53,490 nucleotides of DNA, taken from an uncultured beta proteobacterium. Its GTDB lineage: Bacteria > Pseudomonadota > Gammaproteobacteria > Burkholderiales > Burkholderiaceae_C. Positions 37,236-44,996 of this stretch are shown piece by piece. How positions within the stretch are numbered: position 1 is the stretch's first letter; the number at the start of each line of letters is the position of its first letter. The notes below the pieces were generated by a model, which was not told the origin of the DNA, ran no database searches, and saw only the letters and a program-made list of their open reading frames with translations. The translations under genes and the position numbers were made by a program. The stretch lies in assembly GCA_903844215.1 (NCBI GenBank), contig CAIMSP010000004.1, positions 1 to 53,490 on the forward strand, written 5' to 3'.

Positions 37236-38030
37236 ATGTCCGCGACCCTGCCCCCGCTGACCGAGCTCATCGCACCGGCCAGTTGGCGCAGGGTCGATTT
37301 CATTTCGGACCTGCATCTGCACGCCTCGGATGAAGCCACATACCTGGCCTGGCAGCAGTACCTGGAGCAGAGCTGCGCCGACGCGGTGTTCATCCTGGGC
37401 GATCTGTTTGAAGCCTGGGTCGGCGACGACGCGGCACTGGGCGCCAGCGATTCTTTCGAGGCCCGCTGCGCGCAGGTGCTCAGGCGCGCAGCGCAGCGCC
37501 GGCCGCTCTACTTCATGCACGGCAATCGTGACTTCCTGGTGGGCAGCGCGTTCCTGCAGAACTGCCAGCTGCAAAGCCTGCACGACCCCTGCGTGCTGGA
37601 ATTTGCCGCGCAGCGCTGGCTGCTCACGCACGGCGACGCCCTGTGCCTGGCCGACACCGACTACATGCAGTTTCGCCAACAGGTGCGCAGTGACGCCTGG
37701 CAGCAGGCGTTTTTGGCCCAGCCCCTGGCGCAGCGCCAGCAAGTGGCGCGCGAACTGCGCGAGCAAAGCCAAAGGGTGCAGCGCGCCGCCGAGACCTATG
37801 CCGATGTGGACCAGGCCGCCGCCTGCGCCTGGCTGGACGCGGCGCGGGCCACCCACATGATCCACGGCCACACGCATCGACCGGCACTGCACGACCTGGG
37901 ACAGGAGCGCCAGCGCTGGGTGCTGAGCGATTGGGACTGCACTGCGCCGTCGCCACGCGCGCAGGTGCTGCGCCTGGAGCGCGCTGGCGCAGCAGCCACG
38001 CTGCGCCGGATCGCGCCAGGGTCGGCCTGA
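37236..38030 (+). CDS. lpxH: UDP-2,3-diacylglucosamine diphosphatase
   Basis: A 264-residue calcineurin-like metallophosphoesterase. Metal-site motifs are FISDLHL (22-28), GDLFEAWVGDD (55-65), HGNRDF (95-100), THGD and HGHTHRP. The residues between them (ARELREQSQRVQ) match LpxH rather than LpxI. It hydrolyses UDP-2,3-diacylglucosamine to lipid X in lipid A synthesis at the inner membrane. There is no obvious Shine-Dalgarno, so coupling to ppiB is likely. Confidence 0.94.
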   Translation: MSATLPPLTELIAPASWRRVDFISDLHLHASDEATYLAWQQYLEQSCADAVFILGDLFEAWVGDDAALGASDSFEARCAQVLRRAAQRRPLYFMHGNRDFLVGSAFLQNCQLQSLHDPCVLEFAAQRWLLTHGDALCLADTDYMQFRQQVRSDAWQQAFLAQPLAQRQQVARELREQSQRVQRAAETYADVDQAAACAWLDAARATHMIHGHTHRPALHDLGQERQRWVLSDWDCTAPSPRAQVLRLERAGAAATLRRIAPGSA

Positions 38031-38045
38031 GCCCAGGGCAGCGCC

Positions 38046-38864
38046 ATGTGGAACTGGCTGGCGCGCTGCCTTCTGCCCGGACGCGAGCGCGCTGACGCCA
38101 TCGACTCGGCCTTGTGGACTGCGACGCTGCAGGGCCACGACTTTCTGGCGGAGTTGAACCCAGCGGAGCAAGGCGCGCTGCGCCAACTCTGCGTTGAATT
38201 TCTGGCGCGCAAGCAGTTCCACGGCGCGCAAGGCCTGGTCATCACGGACGCGATGGCGCTGGCCATTGCCGCTCAGGCCTGCTTGCCGCTGCTGCATCTG
38301 GAGGCGGGCGCGTCAGCTTCCAGGCTGCTGCGCTGGTACGACGATTTCGTCGGCATCGTGCTGCATCCCGCGCAGGTGGTGGCCGCGCGCGAGACCGTGG
38401 ACGAGGCTGGCGTCGTGCACCAGTACCACGAAGTGCTGGCCGGTGAGGCCATGGACCAGGGGCCGGTGATGCTGAACTGGCACGACGTGGCGCGCTCCAA
38501 CGCGAGCGCCGCCGAGGGCTACAACCTGGTGATCCATGAATTCGCGCACAAGCTTGAACTGCGCGACGGCCAGCCCCAGGGCTGCCCGCCCCTGCCCCGT
38601 GGTTTTCTCGCAAGCCACTCCCCTGGCGCGGCGCGCGCCGCCTGGCTGGCGGTGTTGCAGCCGGCCTATGACGCGTTTCGCGAGCAGGTGATCCGGGCCG
38701 AGCGCTTTGGCGGCGCCGTGCCCTGGATGGACAGTTACGGCGCCGAGTCGCTGTCGGAGTTTTTTGCCGTCGCCTGCGAAGCCTACTTCGTGCAACGCCC
38801 GCGCTTCAGCCAGGAGTTCCCGGCCTTGCGCGCACTGTTCGACGCGTTCTTTCGCCCCGGTTGA
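38046..38864 (+). CDS. mtfA: zinc metallopeptidase of the MtfA (M90) family
   Basis: A 272-residue cytoplasmic protein. The zinc-binding HEFAHKLE lies at residues 164-171 and a downstream ESLSEFFAVACEAYF (234-248) supplies the further ligand Glu. VVLHP-like IVLHPAQVV and SWDDVLRGA-like segments follow the MtfA pattern. E. coli MtfA binds the repressor Mlc and affects glucose PTS expression, but whether that partner exists here is unknown. It starts 15 bases after lpxH. A DUF349 gene converges on it with a 24-base gap. Confidence 0.9.
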   Translation: MWNWLARCLLPGRERADAIDSALWTATLQGHDFLAELNPAEQGALRQLCVEFLARKQFHGAQGLVITDAMALAIAAQACLPLLHLEAGASASRLLRWYDDFVGIVLHPAQVVAARETVDEAGVVHQYHEVLAGEAMDQGPVMLNWHDVARSNASAAEGYNLVIHEFAHKLELRDGQPQGCPPLPRGFLASHSPGAARAAWLAVLQPAYDAFREQVIRAERFGGAVPWMDSYGAESLSEFFAVACEAYFVQRPRFSQEFPALRALFDAFFRPG

Positions 38865-38888
38865 GGTTCACCCAAGGGGATCAGCGAC

Positions 38889-41621
38889 TCAGCGTTTGAG
38901 CAGCACCCTGAGCACGCCTTGCAGACGCCGTGCCTTGGCCTCGTCAAAGGCGTTGGCCAGCAGACGCGCGGCATCCTGACCCCAGGTTTGCGCCGGCGCC
39001 GGATCGTTGCGACGTGTCAGCAGTTGCAACTGCAGCATGCGGCGCTCGTTCAGATGTTCGGCCGGCGTGGGCAGCTCGGCGGCCATCTCCAGGCGCAACA
39101 GCGACTGAGCGGCAGCGGCTTCGTCGGCCTTGGGCGCGGCGCCCAGGGCCTGGATCCAGCTGCTGCGCACCGGTGCGGCCACGCGCGGACCGAATTCCTG
39201 AGCGCTGGGCACGAGTGCCGAGTCGCGCTGCTCCCAGGCGCTCAAGAGCTGCGTCAAAGCCTCGCCGTGGGCCTGGGCTGCGAGCTTCTTGAGTGCGAAT
39301 TCGGCGCGATCCAGGGCGTCGCGCTGCGCCCGGAAGGCCGCATCGCCCAGACGGGGTCCACGGTCTTCCATCGGAGGACGATCCCCAAAGCGCGGGCCGC
39401 GATCGCCAAAGGCCGGCCGTGCGCCGTCACGGGAGTCGGGTCGGGGACCGCGCGAATCCGAGCGCGAGTCGGGCCGGCCACCGCGGGTCGGGGCTGCGGG
39501 CTCGGACTTGCGCATACCGGGTCGGTCATCGCCACGCATGGCAATCACCGGCTTGACAGGTTTGGGCGGGGCCACAGGCGCCGCCGCAGGCTCGACCGCC
39601 GACTCGCCTTCTTGCACGGCCGGCTCGGCGCCTTCCTCGGCGCTGGGCGCCGGCTCAGCCGCTGCGGGCGCGGCGGCTGGCGCCTGAGGCGCGGCGGCGG
39701 CCCGGTCTGCCGCCTGGGTCTGACCCCGGATGGCGGCGTCCAATGCCGCCATCGCGCTGCGGATCGCACCGGCCTCACCCTTGGCGTTGGCGGCTTCCAG
39801 GGCGCGGGCGGCGTCCAGCACCGTGCGATCGTGCTCGCCCAGTGCGGCGGAGCTCTTTTCACGCTCCAGCGTCTTGCGGTTAAAGGCATCGTCGATCGGC
39901 TTGCGAAACGCATCCCACAGCTTTTGCTCGTGGCGACGCTCCAGCGGCACGGCGTGCGCTTCGGCCTGCCAGCGCTGCTGCAAAGCCTTCACCGAGTCGA
40001 TGTGCAGCATGGGCGCAGCGCCCAGCAGTTTCGCTTCCTCGATCATCGCGTGGCGCTGCGCCAGACTGCGCTTTTGCAAGTCTTCCAGCGGTGCGGCGGC
40101 CAAAGAAATGGCCTCCAACCACAGCGGCTGCAGCTCTGCAAAGGCCTTTTCGCTCAGGTGTCCGGCTTCGCGCCAGCGATCGCCAAACTGATGCAGGCTG
40201 CGGCTCACCGCCTTCCAGTCGTGCGCGCGCCCATCCTGCGGCGCCGGATTGGCGCCGGCCCAGGCCTTCACCTCGTCGATCAGCGCCAGGCGCTGAGCGC
40301 GGTGCTCGGCGGCCTCGGCCTTGAGTTTGTCCAGCCAGGCTTCCACCACCTTGTGGGCCTCGTTGCAGGCCTCGTCAAAACGTTTCCACAAGCCGTGGTT
40401 GGGCACGCCGCCCTGGTCGGTCTGCTTCCACTGCTCGCGCAGCGCGCGCAGCGTCTCCTGCATCTTGCGTCCGCCCATGGCCTGCCCGTCAGGGCGCTTC
40501 AACAAGCCCTCGGCCTTGGCCACCAACTCCTCGCGCAACTGGTCGGCGCGCCAACGCTGCCAGCCTTCGAGCTCGCCGGCGGCGGCAAGCGCGGCATGGG
40601 CCTGGGCTTCGAGCTTGTCATCGATGAGCTTGACGTTTTCCTTGAGCGCGTTGCGCAGCGCCGCAGCGGCACCGGCGCTGGCCTTGCCGTGCCCTTCAGC
40701 CACTTCCTGCTCCACCTTGTGCAGCGTCTCCTGCACCTTCTTGCTCGCCTTGGCGCGCATCTCCTTCAACACCTCGGGGTCGATGCGGGGCCGTTGCACG
40801 CTGGGTTCGGGTTCGGCCGCCACGCCGCGCACGGCGCGCAACTCGTCCGCCCAAACCCGCACCGGCGGCAAGGGCGCAGCAGCGTCCTCGGCGGCGGCCA
40901 CGGTCAGGGCCACAGCGGCCTGAAATGCCGACCAAACGACACCCAACTGGGTCTGGGATGACTCCAGCAAGGGCGGGAACTTGGCGTCAACGCTGCTCCA
41001 ATTGGCGTCCGTGGTCAAGGCTTGCGCCTGGGTCTTCCAATGCTCAACGTCGGTGCCCAGCACCTCAAGCGCTGCCTGGGCGTCTTTCCAGCTCTTGGTG
41101 GACAGCACCTCGATGCGTTGCGCCAGCAGCACAGCGGCCTCGCGCTGCACTTGCGTGCGGTGTTGCAGGTCTTCGATGACTTTCACGCGTTCGGCCAGTT
41201 GCAGCTTGACCGTGGCCAAGGGCTCGCGGCTCAGCGGCGCGCCGGCCTTGGCGGCGTCCCGCTGCCAGGCGAGCGCGTCGGCGATGTTGATCTTGACTTG
41301 GGTGAGCAGGGTTTGCGCCTTCTCGGCCCATTCGGCGGCCAGCGCCTCCTGACCCTTGGCGCGCCGCAGTTCGTCGAGCTTTTCACGCAGCGGCTTGGCC
41401 GCGCCCTTGTCCTTGACGCTGAGTTCCTTGAACACTTCCTGCATCTTTTCGGCACTGGGTTCGCTCACCAGCCACTGGCGCACCCGGGCCGTGCGTTCGC
41501 CCGAGGTGGCAGCGGAAAAAGCGCCGCCGGTGAGTGCGTCCAGCGGATGGGGTTCATGGGCCTTGGGGGACACGGGAGTCACTTCGGGCGTTTCAGTCTT
41601 GGCAAAAGGGAAGCGGATCAT
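38889..41621 (-). CDS. DUF349 domain protein with disordered R/D/G-rich linker
   Basis: A 910-residue mostly helical, strongly charged protein. Residues 75-330 are coiled-coil-like. DUF349-type repeats with the Trp-centred pattern occur near 400 (WKQTDQGG), 484 (WREAGHLS) and 550 (WQAEAHAVP). An Ala/Pro/Glu linker (about 630-692) precedes a disordered stretch rich in Arg, Asp and Gly (about 697-754: PDSRSDSRGPRPDSR, FGDRGPRFGD), and a helical C-terminal domain completes it. No enzymatic motif is seen. DUF349 proteins are uncharacterised; RNA or ribosome association of the disordered linker is a guess. The ATG at 41621 is the plausible start; upstream residues are not protein-like. Confidence 0.88.
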   Translation of the reverse strand: MIRFPFAKTETPEVTPVSPKAHEPHPLDALTGGAFSAATSGERTARVRQWLVSEPSAEKMQEVFKELSVKDKGAAKPLREKLDELRRAKGQEALAAEWAEKAQTLLTQVKINIADALAWQRDAAKAGAPLSREPLATVKLQLAERVKVIEDLQHRTQVQREAAVLLAQRIEVLSTKSWKDAQAALEVLGTDVEHWKTQAQALTTDANWSSVDAKFPPLLESSQTQLGVVWSAFQAAVALTVAAAEDAAAPLPPVRVWADELRAVRGVAAEPEPSVQRPRIDPEVLKEMRAKASKKVQETLHKVEQEVAEGHGKASAGAAAALRNALKENVKLIDDKLEAQAHAALAAAGELEGWQRWRADQLREELVAKAEGLLKRPDGQAMGGRKMQETLRALREQWKQTDQGGVPNHGLWKRFDEACNEAHKVVEAWLDKLKAEAAEHRAQRLALIDEVKAWAGANPAPQDGRAHDWKAVSRSLHQFGDRWREAGHLSEKAFAELQPLWLEAISLAAAPLEDLQKRSLAQRHAMIEEAKLLGAAPMLHIDSVKALQQRWQAEAHAVPLERRHEQKLWDAFRKPIDDAFNRKTLEREKSSAALGEHDRTVLDAARALEAANAKGEAGAIRSAMAALDAAIRGQTQAADRAAAAPQAPAAAPAAAEPAPSAEEGAEPAVQEGESAVEPAAAPVAPPKPVKPVIAMRGDDRPGMRKSEPAAPTRGGRPDSRSDSRGPRPDSRDGARPAFGDRGPRFGDRPPMEDRGPRLGDAAFRAQRDALDRAEFALKKLAAQAHGEALTQLLSAWEQRDSALVPSAQEFGPRVAAPVRSSWIQALGAAPKADEAAAAQSLLRLEMAAELPTPAEHLNERRMLQLQLLTRRNDPAPAQTWGQDAARLLANAFDEAKARRLQGVLRVLLKR

Positions 41622-42028
41622 AGGATTGGAATGAGGAGGCAGGCGCAAAGTCGCAGCCGGTATTGTCGCTGTTATCCGGCGCCGCACGAAACCCGGGACG
41701 GGGGACCCCGACTTGGCGAAATTCGGACCATGGGAAAGGCCGCAAGAAACGCCAACCGGCGCCGATGCCCGCTGCAAATGCGCGATATATAGAATAACAA
41801 CTCTATTTGTTATCCTTGACTTGATATGATGAATCACCCAAAATCCGCCCGTACCCTAAAAACCTAGGGTCAACCCGTATCCGCTGCCGAACCCGGCTAA
41901 GTCAGATCGAAGCGTCCACATGTCACGCCATGCCGATCCTGATGGCGTATCCATCCCACGAGGGCTTGGTCCTGAATGGCAGCAATGCCGCTCAACCGCA
42001 ACCGAGCCCCACGAGAAGAGGAACTGCT
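41622..42028. other. AT-rich divergent intergenic region with two dyads
   Basis: No gene is seen. The stretch from about 41780 to 41835 is markedly AT-rich for this genome. ATAACAA (41794-41800) and TTGTTAT (41807-41813) form an exact dyad with a six-base spacer. ACCCTA (41853-41858) and TAGGGT (41865-41870) form a second. TATGAT at 41825-41830 could be a -10 box for the transglycosylase, but no clear -35 box is placed. The region serves divergent genes (DUF349 protein and transglycosylase). Confidence 0.5.
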
Positions 42029-42838
42029 ATGACCGCGTTATCCACCATGAGCCAGAGCTTTCAGCGCATTGGCTCCGCCCTGACCCGCGCTTTTATCCAA
42101 GCCACCCACCACAGCTTCGCCCTGCTCGGCCTGGCCGTGGCCTTTACTGTGATCACCCTGGTGGCACGGCCCGATCTGCGCCAGTCCGGTGAAATCCAGC
42201 TCTCCAACTGGCTGCAACTGCGCCAGACGCAAATCATGGGAATGAAGGTCGAGGCCGACGCCGTGGAGCGCGCCACCGCCGCCGACCCCAAGGACTTGCC
42301 AAAGCAACAAGCGGCCGTGGCCTTCTGGCTCAGCAAGAAATACCATATCGCGCCCGAACCTCTGAGCGCCTTGGTGATTGAGGCCTATGACGCCGGTGCC
42401 CGGGCCAAGCTCGACCCCACGCTGGTGTTGGCGGTGATGGCGATCGAGTCCGGCTTCAACCCCTTTGCCCAGAGCCCGGTCGGTGCCCAGGGCCTGATGC
42501 AGGTGATGACATCGGCGCATTCCGACAAATTCGAGAGTTTCGGCGGCAAATTGGCCACCTTCGATCCGCTCACCAACCTGCGCGTCGGCGTCAAGGTGTT
42601 GCAGGACTGCATCGCGCGCGCCGGCTCGGTCGAAGGCGGCCTGCGTTACTACGTGGGTGCGGCCAACAACGAGAGCGACGACGGCTACTCGGGCAAGGTG
42701 CTGGCCGAGTACGGCCGGCTGCAGCAGGTCGCCGCCGGGCGCTCCGTCCCCCTGTCTGCCCCCAACGCGAACGCCGTGGCGCCCGCAGCGAAACCTTTGC
42801 CGGCCGAGGAACAGGTCGCGCTGCTGTCGATTCCCTGA
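42029..42838 (+). CDS. membrane-anchored lytic transglycosylase
   Basis: A 269-residue protein. An N-terminal hydrophobic segment (FALLGLAVAFTVITLVA, about 30-46) without a clear cleavage site anchors it. The SLT domain from about 105 has the catalytic Glu140 in AVMAIESGFNPFA and GAQGLMQVM shortly after, followed by a NLRVGVKVLQDC helix and a YYVGAAN segment. It cleaves peptidoglycan glycan strands with anhydromuramic product formation. The start at 42029 is supported by AGAGGAA eight bases upstream. The ZTP riboswitch of glyA begins 18 bases past its stop. Confidence 0.92.
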   Translation: MTALSTMSQSFQRIGSALTRAFIQATHHSFALLGLAVAFTVITLVARPDLRQSGEIQLSNWLQLRQTQIMGMKVEADAVERATAADPKDLPKQQAAVAFWLSKKYHIAPEPLSALVIEAYDAGARAKLDPTLVLAVMAIESGFNPFAQSPVGAQGLMQVMTSAHSDKFESFGGKLATFDPLTNLRVGVKVLQDCIARAGSVEGGLRYYVGAANNESDDGYSGKVLAEYGRLQQVAAGRSVPLSAPNANAVAPAAKPLPAEEQVALLSIP

Positions 42839-42855
42839 GCTCAGCTACACTTGGG

Positions 42856-42985
42856 CGGTGCGCGACTGGCGATAGGCGTGACCCTGCCGAGGGTTCGACG
42901 CTGACGTGGGATCTACACCACGGGGAAGCGCACCGTGGGCGACGCGAGTCACCCATGTTCAGCCGTTCGCCTGGGCAGCCCTTGT
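42856..42985 (+). ncRNA. ZTP riboswitch (pfl motif) upstream of glyA
   Basis: The leader contains the conserved blocks of the ZTP aptamer in order: CGCGACTGGCG (42861-42871), GTGGGATCTACACCACGGGG (42906-42925) with AAGCG after it, and CCGTTCGCCTGGGCAG (42963-42978). The pfl motif binds ZTP/ZMP (purine-precursor alarmone signalling low 10-formyl-THF) and is known to precede glyA and other one-carbon genes. A TACACT (42846-42851) could be the -10 box, putting the start right at the aptamer. Downstream, GGCGGT/ACCGCC (42991-43007) and a 9-bp hairpin (43032-43040 with 43065-43073) form the likely expression platform. Confidence 0.9.
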
Positions 42986-43103
42986 GTGAGGCGGTAGCCA
43001 AACCGCCACTCAATGCAGGGATCCACGTCTAACTTCCATGCGTCGGCTGCGAAGCGCCCCGAGTCATGGAAGTCAGGCCTTTCACGTCAAAAGGACTGCC
43101 AGC

Positions 43104-44348
43104 ATGTACCACCGAAATATCCTCGTCGAACAAACCGATCCCGAACTGTGGGCCGCCATCCTGGCCGAGAACGCGCGCCAGGAACACCACATCGAGCTCA
43201 TCGCCAGCGAGAACTACGCCTCCCCCGCCGTCATGGCAGCGCAGGGCTCGCAGCTCACCAACAAGTACGCCGAAGGCTATCCGGGCCGTCGCTATTACGG
43301 CGGCTGTGAACACGTGGATGTGGCCGAGCAACTGGCGCTCGACCGCGTGAAGCTGCTGTTTGGGGCGCAAGCGGCCAACGTCCAGCCGCATTGCGGCGCT
43401 TCGGCGAACGAAGCCGTGTTCCTAGCCTTTCTGAAGCCCGGCGACACCATCATGGGCATGAGCCTGGCCGAAGGCGGGCATCTGACGCACGGCATGCCAC
43501 TGAACATGAGCGGCAAGTGGTTCAACGTGGTGAGCTACGGCCTGAACGACAAGGAAGAAATCGACTACGACGCCATGGAGCGCAAGGCGCATGAAAGCCG
43601 CCCCAAACTCATCATCGCGGGCGCCTCGGCCTACTCCCTGGGGATCGACTTTGCGCGCTTTGCCAAAGTGGCCAAGGACGTGGGCGCGATTTTCATGGTC
43701 GATATGGCGCACTACGCCGGGCTCATCGCTGCCGGCGTTTATCCGAACCCGGTGCCGCACGCCGACATCGTGACCTCCACCACCCACAAGAGCCTGCGCG
43801 GACCGCGCGGCGGCATCATCCTGATGAAGGCCGAACATGAGAAGGCGATCAACAGCGCGATCTTTCCCGGCCTGCAGGGCGGGCCGCTGATGCACGTGAT
43901 TGCGGCCAAGGCCGTGGCCTTCAAGGAGGCGCTTGAGCCTTCGTTCAAGCTCTACCAGCAGCAGGTGCTGAAGAACGCGCAGATCGTCGCCGAAACGCTC
44001 ACGCAGCGCGGCCTGCGCATCGTCAGCGGCCGCACCGAGAGCCATTTGATGCTGGTGGACCTGCGCGCCAAGGGCATCACCGGCAAGGAAGCAGAAAGCG
44101 TGCTGGGCAGCGCCTACATGACGATCAACAAGAACGCCATTCCCAACGACCCGGAAAAGCCCATGGTCACCAGCGGCGTGCGCATCGGCACACCGGCCAT
44201 GACGACGCGCGGCTTCAAGGACGAGGAAGCGCGCGCCACGGCCCACCTCATCGCCGACGTGCTCGACAAGCCGCGCGACGCCGCCAACATCGACGCCGTT
44301 CGCGCCAAGGTGAGCGCGCTCACCAGCCGCTTCCCGGTGTACCGGTGA
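43104..44348 (+). CDS. glyA: serine hydroxymethyltransferase
   Basis: A 414-residue PLP enzyme. [17 protein letters not shown]-like [17 protein letters not shown] begins it (shortened here). The PLP lysine is near residue 229 in [14 protein letters not shown], and [15 protein letters not shown] is near the end. It interconverts serine and glycine with THF, the main source of one-carbon units. The ATG at 43104 is preferred over an in-frame ATG at 43038 because AAAAGGA precedes it and the family starts here. It is preceded by the ZTP riboswitch and followed by a repeat-derived terminator and nrdR. Confidence 0.97.
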   Translation: MYHRNILVEQTDPELWAAILAENARQEHHIELIASENYASPAVMAAQGSQLTNKYAEGYPGRRYYGGCEHVDVAEQLALDRVKLLFGAQAANVQPHCGASANEAVFLAFLKPGDTIMGMSLAEGGHLTHGMPLNMSGKWFNVVSYGLNDKEEIDYDAMERKAHESRPKLIIAGASAYSLGIDFARFAKVAKDVGAIFMVDMAHYAGLIAAGVYPNPVPHADIVTSTTHKSLRGPRGGIILMKAEHEKAINSAIFPGLQGGPLMHVIAAKAVAFKEALEPSFKLYQQQVLKNAQIVAETLTQRGLRIVSGRTESHLMLVDLRAKGITGKEAESVLGSAYMTINKNAIPNDPEKPMVTSGVRIGTPAMTTRGFKDEEARATAHLIADVLDKPRDAANIDAVRAKVSALTSRFPVYR

Positions 44349-44356
44349 TCGATACA

Positions 44357-44392
44357 CCCTCACCCCAAGCCTCTCCCGCGTGCGGGACAGGG
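44357..44392. repeat. 36-base dispersed palindromic repeat, copy 2, after glyA
   Basis: It shares 32 of 36 positions with the mdh-proximal copy at 20137-20172. The stem is 44370-44379 with 44382-44391, one mismatch, two-base loop. The first 10 bases (CCCTCACCCC, 44357-44366) are inverted at 44460-44469, so the copy is one arm of a larger composite palindrome. Confidence 0.85.
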
Positions 44393-44400
44393 AGTTTTTT
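44370..44400 (+). terminator. intrinsic terminator of glyA formed by the dispersed repeat
   Basis: The repeat stem (10 bp with one mismatch) is followed after GAG by six T residues (44395-44400), 22 bases past the glyA stop. It should terminate the riboswitch-glyA transcript, leaving nrdR to its own promoter in the following 105 bases. Confidence 0.75.
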
Positions 44401-44505
44401 CTTCCGCGCATTCGCACGGGGGTGGAAGGTGTCTTCCTCGCCCCTGCGGGCAGAGGGCCGGGGTGAGGGGCGGACCGTGTCTGCTCAAACCATGCGGATA
44501 ACACC

Positions 44506-44955
44506 ATGAAATGCCCGTTTTGCGGCAACCTTGAAACGCAGGTGGTGGAGACCCGCATCTCGGAAGATGCGGACTTCATTCGGCGGCGGCGCCAGTGCGG
44601 CGCCTGTGACAAGCGCTTCACCACTTACGAGCGCCCCGACGTCAACTTTCCCACCCTCGTGAAGAAAGATGGACGGCGCATCGAGTTCGACCGCAGCAAG
44701 TTGCGCGGCTCAATGAACCTGGCACTGCGCAAGCGCCCGGTCAGCACCGAACAGGTGGACAGCGCGATCGAGCGCATCGAGGAGAAGTTGCTCAGCCTGG
44801 GTCTGCGCGAAGTGCAGTCGCAGCGCATCGGCGAGCTCGTGATGCGCGAACTCAAGAAGCTCGACAAGGTGGCTTATGTGCGCTTTGCCAGCGTGTACCG
44901 CAACTTCGAGGACATTGACGAGTTCAAGACGCTGGTGGACCAGGTGCGGGGCTGA
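44506..44955 (+). CDS. nrdR: transcriptional repressor NrdR
   Basis: A 149-residue repressor. The zinc ribbon ligands are Cys3/Cys6 (CPFC) and Cys31/Cys34 (CGACDKRF), with RRRRQCGAC the basic DNA-binding part. An ATP-cone follows from about residue 48 ([16 protein letters not shown]). It senses dNTP/ATP balance and represses ribonucleotide reductase genes. It is convergent with pilY1. A hairpin fills the 41-base gap. Confidence 0.96.
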   Translation: MKCPFCGNLETQVVETRISEDADFIRRRRQCGACDKRFTTYERPDVNFPTLVKKDGRRIEFDRSKLRGSMNLALRKRPVSTEQVDSAIERIEEKLLSLGLREVQSQRIGELVMRELKKLDKVAYVRFASVYRNFEDIDEFKTLVDQVRG

Positions 44956-44982
44956 CCTGCATGGCGCGCTGCGCCATGCAGG
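44956..44982. terminator. perfect 12-bp hairpin between convergent nrdR and pilY1
   Basis: CCTGCATGGCGC (44956-44967) and GCGCCATGCAGG (44971-44982) flank a three-base loop. It begins directly after the nrdR stop and ends 14 bases from the pilY1 stop. There is no U-tract, so it is a bidirectional stop or stabiliser by position only. Confidence 0.6.
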
Positions 44983-44996
44983 CCACGCCATGAAGC

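Noticed and set aside
43038-43103. Upstream in-frame ATG as the glyA start
   Set aside because: It lies in a leader hairpin with no Shine-Dalgarno and would add 22 residues absent from the family; kept only as a curiosity of the riboswitch leader.
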